Below are positions 19,929-24,704 of a stretch of 24,704 bases of DNA, piece after piece. A program made the translations under genes and the position numbers. A model generated the notes under the pieces. That model saw only the letters and a program-made list of their open reading frames with translations, was not told the origin of the DNA and searched no databases. Source of the DNA: a virus. Within the stretch, counting starts at the first letter, position 1; each line of letters opens with the position of its first letter. The stretch lies in IMG/VR virus record IMGVR_UViG_3300021185_000744, positions 1-24,704 of that record. One strand, written 5' to 3'.

Positions 19929-20645
19929 TTAGTAATCAGTGTCTTCTTCATAGTTAATAATATCAAACGAACATGCAACTTGAGCATTAGTATCAACGCT
20001 ATACCCAATTACTCTTACATCAATATCCGCTGTTGCTGGTAACGCAAGAGGAATTGCAAATTCGTATGAATACTGCCCTCTAAATACATTACCAATATGT
20101 TGTATTCGAAATGTATCAGTTTCACTATTGCGAATGTACATTTCAATCTTCATGTCTTTATCTGCCGAAGCAGATGCTTCTATGCTCTGTAGTAGACCAG
20201 TGTGATTTCTGGGTATAGTGTAAGTCGCCATCAATGTCTGACCTTTACCTTCACTAATTTTTAGAACTTCTACAGCACCCCTAGTAACTGAAATATCGCC
20301 AGCATTTACATCAGAACCCTCTACATACGCACGATTAACACGTTTGAATAGTACAGTGCTTGAAGCGCCTACTACAATAGTTTCTGAAACCTCATCCCAG
20401 TTACCATCTAAACCAAATATAGTAATAGATTTACCTGCATCAGAAGCACCAGTAACAGTAAGTGGAGTTGAGATATCTGACCACCCAAAAGAACCCCACG
20501 GGTACACACCCGTGCCATCCCAAATAGTTTGGGCTGAACCATTAAGAATTCCTGTTCTTCCACCGAACTTATGCACAGAACTAACTTTGTGCATACGCCC
20601 AAGTGCAATCATATTCTTCTCAGATGAAAGGTAACCTCTTGGCAT
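19929..20645 (-). CDS. Beta-rich virion structural protein, 238 aa
   Basis: The N-terminal part has SSVHKFGGRTGILNGSAQTI and then WDGTGVYPWGSF, a pattern seen in small structural proteins of several marine phages. The rest is almost all predicted beta strand with Thr, Ser and Gly (KSITIFGLDGNWDEVSETIV; KISEGKGQTLMATYTIP). No signal peptide or catalytic motif is present. It is likely a particle-surface or fibre-associated protein, perhaps for adhesion (inference). It is in the run of structural genes. Confidence 0.78.
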   Translation of the reverse strand: MPRGYLSSEKNMIALGRMHKVSSVHKFGGRTGILNGSAQTIWDGTGVYPWGSFGWSDISTPLTVTGASDAGKSITIFGLDGNWDEVSETIVVGASSTVLFKRVNRAYVEGSDVNAGDISVTRGAVEVLKISEGKGQTLMATYTIPRNHTGLLQSIEASASADKDMKIEMYIRNSETDTFRIQHIGNVFRGQYSYEFAIPLALPATADIDVRVIGYSVDTNAQVACSFDIINYEEDTDY

Positions 20646-20649
20646 CTAC

Positions 20650-20898
20650 TTACTTCTTTTTCTTCTTTTTAAATGGTGATGCTACTTTCTTTACTGCTTC
20701 ACCAGCCTCTTTGGCGGCTTCAGTAGCAACATCTACAGTTTCTTTAACTGGTGTGGTTGTACCCTTACCACCAATCAACTTAATCTTTTCATCAAGACCT
20801 TTGTGAGATACAAGCAATTCACCCTTTGGTGTCTTCCAGCCTTGTGCTGTTGCAATTGCATCTTTTGTTGGTGCTTTCGCCCATCTTGGTAGTGACAT
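20650..20898 (-). CDS. Small basic-tailed conserved phage protein, 82 aa
   Basis: The N-terminal half (RWAKAPTKDAIATAQGWKTP) followed by GELLVSHKGLDEKI is a pattern I recall from many marine T4-like phages, unnamed. The C-terminus is an Ala/Glu/Lys helix ending in a lysine run (SPFKKKKKK), compatible with DNA or nucleoprotein binding inside the head. AAGGAGA precedes the ATG. Confidence 0.75.
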   Translation of the reverse strand: MSLPRWAKAPTKDAIATAQGWKTPKGELLVSHKGLDEKIKLIGGKGTTTPVKETVDVATEAAKEAGEAVKKVASPFKKKKKK

Positions 20899-20908
20899 AG
20901 TTTTCTCC

Positions 20909-21463
20909 TTATTTAAAACCTAGTTTCTTTAATTTTGAAATGGTTGCTGAAGTGCTTGTGTGATGCACACCAATACCACCCTTTGCTTCCCATTCTCTAA
21001 TGTTCTTTATATAGTCATCAATGAGAATATTAGGCTGTCCATTCTCGACTGCCCACTTCTGTTTGTCTTCTCTTGGGACTAGTAGAATTCCTTTTGGCTT
21101 TGTTAGATACTTTGCAACCCATTTTTTCTTTTCTGGTTTGCTTGTGGGCATCCTCTTGCTTGGTGTAGACAGAATGTACGGGTTGTACTTTCCGATGAAC
21201 TTCCAGAGGGCGAGACCATCTGACATAGGTTTGAGATTGAACCAGAATTTGTCTACTCCTTTTAGAACGTCCCACTTTTTATCTTTTTCGTTGTGCTGTC
21301 CCTTCTCATTAAACTTCTGAGGGAATCCAGCATCTTCTAACGCTTTGTTAGCACCACCAATGAAATCGACTAATACCATATCCATATCGCAATAGATTTG
21401 AGGCAATGTATCATCTTTTGGTTTTGCCTCTAGCAAAAAGTCTTTAATCTTTTTCACGGTCAT
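20909..21463 (-). CDS. HAD-superfamily phosphatase with a possible capsid-targeting N-terminus, 184 aa
   Basis: HAD motifs are visible: Asp26 and Asp28 (IYCDMDMVLVDF), Ser99/Thr100 (YILSTPSKR), a likely Lys134, and Asp149-Asp150 (ILIDDYIKNI). This is the layout of 5'(3')-deoxyribonucleotidases. The first 13 residues (MTVKKIKDFLLEA) resemble the T4 capsid-targeting sequence with its LxE/A-type cut site, so the enzyme may be packaged in the head and injected (inference). It lies among structural genes, unlike the HAD gene at 8654-9232. Confidence 0.82.
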   Translation of the reverse strand: MTVKKIKDFLLEAKPKDDTLPQIYCDMDMVLVDFIGGANKALEDAGFPQKFNEKGQHNEKDKKWDVLKGVDKFWFNLKPMSDGLALWKFIGKYNPYILSTPSKRMPTSKPEKKKWVAKYLTKPKGILLVPREDKQKWAVENGQPNILIDDYIKNIREWEAKGGIGVHHTSTSATISKLKKLGFK

Positions 21464-21467
21464 GTTC

Positions 21468-22121
21468 CTATTCTTTAGATGCGCCAGGGTTCTTAATGTA
21501 GTCTCTCATACTATTTAGCGAGTTCGCAGAGACAGCCATTTTGTTTGTCCACCATGTAGGCAAATCGTCTTCAGGACCGACTGCTTGAAGTGCAGTCATA
21601 ATGTCTTGTGCATCTTCCATGATTGTTTTACATTTGCGAATTGCAGAAGCAACATCAGTATGCCCATCTTCAGCAAGGTCGGGGTTGATTGTTACTGCAC
21701 CCTTCTTCTTACCTTCTTCAACTTCAGGCTTCTCATGGGTGTATCCCATGTCCTTGTATTTGAGATGGTCTGCCATCGTCTTCGCTTTGTAACCTTTACC
21801 CGTTTTCGGGTCGTACATCATGTGAGGTTCAAATTCGTCTTCTTCTTTCGCTTCAACTTTGCGGGCTTTGTCTAATGCTCTGCCAGCAATCGCACGATTA
21901 GGGAATCCTTTTGTAACCTTCTTAAATGCATTGGCACCTTTGGGTTTCTGGACTGCACCAATAGAAAGGTCAGCATCTTCTTCAAGAGGCTGTTCTTGTG
22001 GTGCTTCAGTAGGTTGTTCAACTTGCGCTTGCTCTACTGCCTTTTCTCTTTCAGCATTTTTGATTTGAGCATATGCATCTGCAACACTCTTTATCTGCTT
22101 TAGATGGTCTGGGTTTGACAT
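21468..22121 (-). CDS. Conserved marine T4-like phage protein, 217 aa
   Basis: The N-terminal third is Glu/Gln/Ala-rich and probably extended (EREKAVEQAQVEQPTEAPQE). A middle block has YDPKTGKGYKAKTMADHLKY, and the C-terminal part has DVASAIRKCKTIMEDAQDIM and LPTWWTNKMAVSA. Such blocks recur in structural-region proteins of marine T4-like phages. It may be a scaffold or head-associated protein (inference from composition and location). TAGGA precedes the ATG. Confidence 0.75.
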   Translation of the reverse strand: MSNPDHLKQIKSVADAYAQIKNAEREKAVEQAQVEQPTEAPQEQPLEEDADLSIGAVQKPKGANAFKKVTKGFPNRAIAGRALDKARKVEAKEEDEFEPHMMYDPKTGKGYKAKTMADHLKYKDMGYTHEKPEVEEGKKKGAVTINPDLAEDGHTDVASAIRKCKTIMEDAQDIMTALQAVGPEDDLPTWWTNKMAVSANSLNSMRDYIKNPGASKE

Positions 22122-22132
22122 AATATTTTATC

Positions 22133-23185
22133 CTATTGAATGTACATATTGAGTTCGTAGAACTTATTATCTAAGTTTGCAATCTGAACCTGCAACGCTT
22201 TACGCTGTTCTTTGCCGTTCTTCGTCAACTTAATAGAATAAGAGTTTGTCTTGCCTTTTGAAGGTTTCTTTGGACCCATTGCAACCTTCTGGTCGTAATC
22301 GTCTGCGTCTACTTCGTAACCTTTTTTCATTGCGACTTCTACTGCATGTTGAATTGCAGAAGAAAATGACTTGTGCTTTATTGTATAGTTGGACTTAACG
22401 TAACCGTACTCTTGCAAGTCTTCTTCTTTGAGTGGATAACCAATCAACTTATCAGCCGCTTTTTGACCAGCAGGCTTCTTCAACTTAACAACCTTTAAAG
22501 TCTTTTTGTCTTTGATTGACATTGGAGGACGTTCTGCACTAACGATAGAAGACTTTGCGCCTTTCTCATCAGATGCCATTGAGACAACCTTATCACCGTC
22601 AGCGGTGTCGATAACAACATGAGTAATTTTCAGTGCTTCATCGAGGTCTTCTTCAGCAATCACTTCTTCAGTCTTAATATCAGTTTTGATTGTTACTGGA
22701 TACTCTTTATCACCAAATTTGAATTTCTTCTTGCCTGCTTTTTTAGCGGCAGCCGCGGCAACAACAAAGTCGCCTGCGTCTTCATCAGTAATTTCTTCAG
22801 GAAGTTCGATATCTTCATACATTTTTGATGCACGAATATTGACCTTGAACATCTTTGATGCAGTCTTAACACCAAGATTATTTGCAACCATCATAATGAT
22901 GAGGTCTCTTGGTTCAGTGTCTAGGTCATTTACGAATTTGACAAGTTCTTTTGTCTGATTTGATTTCATCATATCAGCCGCTTTGAGCATATCTTTCTTG
23001 TCAATTCCACCATGCTTCTTAGCATATGCAGTCAGTTCTTTTGCGACCAACTGAATGCTTTCATTCATGGAACATGCACCTTCTTCATGCATCTTACCAC
23101 ATGCTTCACACATGACTTTCTTTTCCATAATATTTTGCGCTGTTTCAGCAAGTGCTTTTGTCAGCGGGTCTCTGAATAGTGACAT
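22133..23185 (-). CDS. Head or core-associated protein, 350 aa
   Basis: A 350-residue protein in the structural cluster. Near the N-terminus is a cysteine/histidine set (MCEACGKMHEEGACSM, about 25-40) that may bind zinc. An acidic region with LPEEITDEDAGDFVVAAAAA and then KKKFKFGDKEYPVTIK resembles head and core proteins of T4-like phages. The C-terminal part has YTIKHKSFSSAIQHAVEVAM and a basic end (GPKKPSKGKTNSYSIKL). An assembly or core role is inferred. TTAAGGAGA precedes the ATG. Confidence 0.75.
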   Translation of the reverse strand: MSLFRDPLTKALAETAQNIMEKKVMCEACGKMHEEGACSMNESIQLVAKELTAYAKKHGGIDKKDMLKAADMMKSNQTKELVKFVNDLDTEPRDLIIMMVANNLGVKTASKMFKVNIRASKMYEDIELPEEITDEDAGDFVVAAAAAKKAGKKKFKFGDKEYPVTIKTDIKTEEVIAEEDLDEALKITHVVIDTADGDKVVSMASDEKGAKSSIVSAERPPMSIKDKKTLKVVKLKKPAGQKAADKLIGYPLKEEDLQEYGYVKSNYTIKHKSFSSAIQHAVEVAMKKGYEVDADDYDQKVAMGPKKPSKGKTNSYSIKLTKNGKEQRKALQVQIANLDNKFYELNMYIQ

Positions 23186-23186
23186 C

Positions 23187-23441
23187 TTAGTTCTCCTTAA
23201 TTTCGATTTTTAAATCTGTTTTGCCTTTAATAATACGATGATACTCAAGTGCTTCGATGGTAATTTCATCTCCCACATTCAGATGAAACGGCAATTCATT
23301 GTCTCTTTGAAATTGCCAACCATCACCCTCAAGTATCGTAACTGTTCTATCTTTCTTATCTCTATGCCATACTAACTCTTCAGATAGTACGTCTTTAGAG
23401 AAAACTCTAGTGTTACCTTGGTCTGCGTATGGGTTTACCAA
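23187..23441 (-). CDS. Cupin-like small protein, 84 aa
   Basis: A beta-rich protein with the pattern ELVWHRDKKDRTVTILEGDG and a later ALEYHRIIKGKTDLKIEI, which resembles the two halves of a compact cupin barrel found in marine T4-like phages. His in WHRD and in YHRI could bind a metal. No enzyme activity is established. It overlaps the preceding gene by seven bases and lies in the structural operon. Confidence 0.72.
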   Translation of the reverse strand: MVNPYADQGNTRVFSKDVLSEELVWHRDKKDRTVTILEGDGWQFQRDNELPFHLNVGDEITIEALEYHRIIKGKTDLKIEIKEN

Positions 23442-24704
23442 AAGTAGTCTCCCCCACCCTCAAGACCAAGTTCTTTCGCATACATCGGCAATCGACATGC
23501 CCAGTAACCCGGAGTAGTTCTATCTTTCTTCGTATCACATTGATGACGTGCCGCAAAACTCTTAGCGGCGTCTTTGTCGTTAATCTTTGCTTTAAGACCA
23601 GAAGTGTCACCAAACGAAACTTTGATTACATTGCCCTTATCATTCTTAACGTACACATAGAACTTCTTAGAACCACCACGCTTGGGTTTGCCTAGTTCTA
23701 CGTCTTTTTCTTCATCAATCCAATTTTCAACAAGGGGAATATCAAGCGGTACGAATTCACCATCATAACGCTCCCATTCACCAATATTAGTTTGCTCTAG
23801 TAAGTATTTATCCGTACCGTCAACTTGAGCATCAAGTTCTCTTGCAGTCTCAAAAATCTGATAATACATATCTGAATGAGGTCTGTAGATTTCGTGCAGT
23901 GACAGGTTGTTATCTTTAGCATAGAAGATTGCTTCTGTCGCAAGAATTTTCCTTGCAGTTTTTGCAAGAATTTTAGCGTCTAGTTTAGAACCTGCATACC
24001 TAATAACTTCACCTGCATAGAAGTCTAACCCATGTCTCCCTGGCTTTTCTTTTTCCATTTTATCAACATAACGTAGAAGACCCTGTGCCGCTTTTTCATA
24101 CTTATTCTTGGCAAAGTATTTGGCGATAAGTTCTTTCAGCCATCGTGGAGTTGCTTCTTCTAGTTCACCTGGGGTTGCTTTCTTATATGCTTTTACAAGT
24201 TCATCACTGCCATACCCATAGGATTCTCTGTAGTAAGCATCTTGTCTTACTTTCAGGTTATCATCTTTTGCTTGAAGTTTACCTGGGTCGTATGCTCTTT
24301 GACGATACTCACCACGAACTTCTGCATCAGTCACACGTTCAATGTACTCAATATCATCCATTCTTTTAAGTGTCATACGAATAGCAGAACGTACTTTTGA
24401 CACGCTAACTGAATACAAATAAAACTCAGGGAAACCTTTAATCTTTACTGCGTAAGGAACGAAACGTACTTGAACATCTTTGTATGGGTCTTCGTCACCC
24501 ATGTCTGGCAAGTCATTTGATGTGACTTCAGCAATGTGTGCTTCACGAATAGTTTTGACAGTCTTCTTATTTACATCTTCAACTTCTTCGCCACGAACTT
24601 TTGCGGCAAGGTCTGCGTCTGCTTTACCCCATGTACCTTTACCTTTAGTCACAAAAGAATTAACTCTTGCAAACGCCCATTGTTGTGCAGTAGCACCAGG
24701 GCGG
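23435..24704 (-). CDS. Virion-associated phage protein, 5' end outside the window
   Basis: The frame stays open to the window edge at 24704; upstream of the first possible GTG the codons read QQWAFARVNSFVTKGKGTWG, a pattern seen in marine T4-like structural proteins, so the real start is beyond the window. The central part is helical (ATPRWLKELIAKYFAKNKYE). The C-terminal domain has KKFYVYVKNDKGNVIKVSFG and CDTKKDRTTPGYWACRLP, a conserved domain of these phages. It probably takes part in head or particle assembly (inference). No function is proven. Confidence 0.8.
   Translation of the reverse strand, partial: RPGATAQQWAFARVNSFVTKGKGTWGKADADLAAKVRGEEVEDVNKKTVKTIREAHIAEVTSNDLPDMGDEDPYKDVQVRFVPYAVKIKGFPEFYLYSVSVSKVRSAIRMTLKRMDDIEYIERVTDAEVRGEYRQRAYDPGKLQAKDDNLKVRQDAYYRESYGYGSDELVKAYKKATPGELEEATPRWLKELIAKYFAKNKYEKAAQGLLRYVDKMEKEKPGRHGLDFYAGEVIRYAGSKLDAKILAKTARKILATEAIFYAKDNNLSLHEIYRPHSDMYYQIFETARELDAQVDGTDKYLLEQTNIGEWERYDGEFVPLDIPLVENWIDEEKDVELGKPKRGGSKKFYVYVKNDKGNVIKVSFGDTSGLKAKINDKDAAKSFAARHQCDTKKDRTTPGYWACRLPMYAKELGLEGGGDYFW

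Noticed and set aside
24650-24652. GTG as the start of the last gene
   Set aside because: The frame continues open to the window edge with a family-typical sequence, so the GTG is an internal valine codon.
1-24704. CRISPR arrays, insertion sequences or integrase genes
   Set aside because: No regularly spaced repeats, transposase motifs or integrase motifs were seen; the only repeated elements are promoters.

Overview
The window is a stretch of a T4-like tailed phage (myovirus type) genome. Every convincing gene lies on the minus strand, so transcription runs from high to low coordinates. The evidence for a T4-like phage is the set of nucleotide and replication genes: an Rnh-type 5' nuclease, a gp61-like primase, class Ia ribonucleotide reductase NrdA and NrdB, and a glutaredoxin. 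Two late promoters of the T4 type (TATAAATA) and a block of conserved marine T4-like virion genes agree with this. The host cannot be read directly. A DUF1127 protein, a phage-borne PqqA-like peptide and AT-rich DNA suggest a marine proteobacterium, perhaps an alphaproteobacterium or a PQQ-using methylotroph (inference).

Layout in the direction of transcription. (1) 24704-18207 holds late, structural-type genes: a truncated virion protein at the window edge, a cupin-like protein, a core or head protein, several conserved marine phage proteins, a HAD phosphatase with a possible capsid-targeting N-terminus, a beta-rich virion protein, and two small membrane proteins. (2) 18203-12821 is one early operon: primase, nrdA, nrdB, a zinc ribbon and a RuvC-like resolvase. 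(3) 12820-8442 holds short operons with small unknown genes, a PD-(D/E)XK-like nuclease, a zinc ribbon, a structured non-coding region next to tRNA-Pro, a 2OG-Fe(II) oxygenase coupled to a ClpP-like protease, a HAD phosphatase and tRNA-Arg(UCU). (4) 8441-1798 holds a winged-helix protein, a second PD-(D/E)XK protein, a secreted glycine-zipper protein coupled to glutaredoxin, a DUF2693-like protein, a large unknown protein and the Rnh nuclease. (5) 1797-1 holds small membrane proteins, the DUF1127 protein, a 23-residue PqqA-like peptide with its own RBS and terminator, and a final operon.

Regulation is unusually legible. Eleven intergenic promoters share an exact TTGACA, an exact 17-base spacer and a TATAAT-like box. 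Most also carry an A-rich upstream element (CCAAATTAACCC). They divide the early genes into short operons. Many neighbouring genes are coupled by TAATG or ATGA overlaps. Late promoters occur before the DUF1127-pqqA unit and, fused to an early promoter, before the last operon. One promoter lies inside a terminator hairpin.

The most notable item is the phage-encoded PqqA-like peptide at 730-801. Next is the roughly 280-base structured non-coding region directly 5' of tRNA-Pro.
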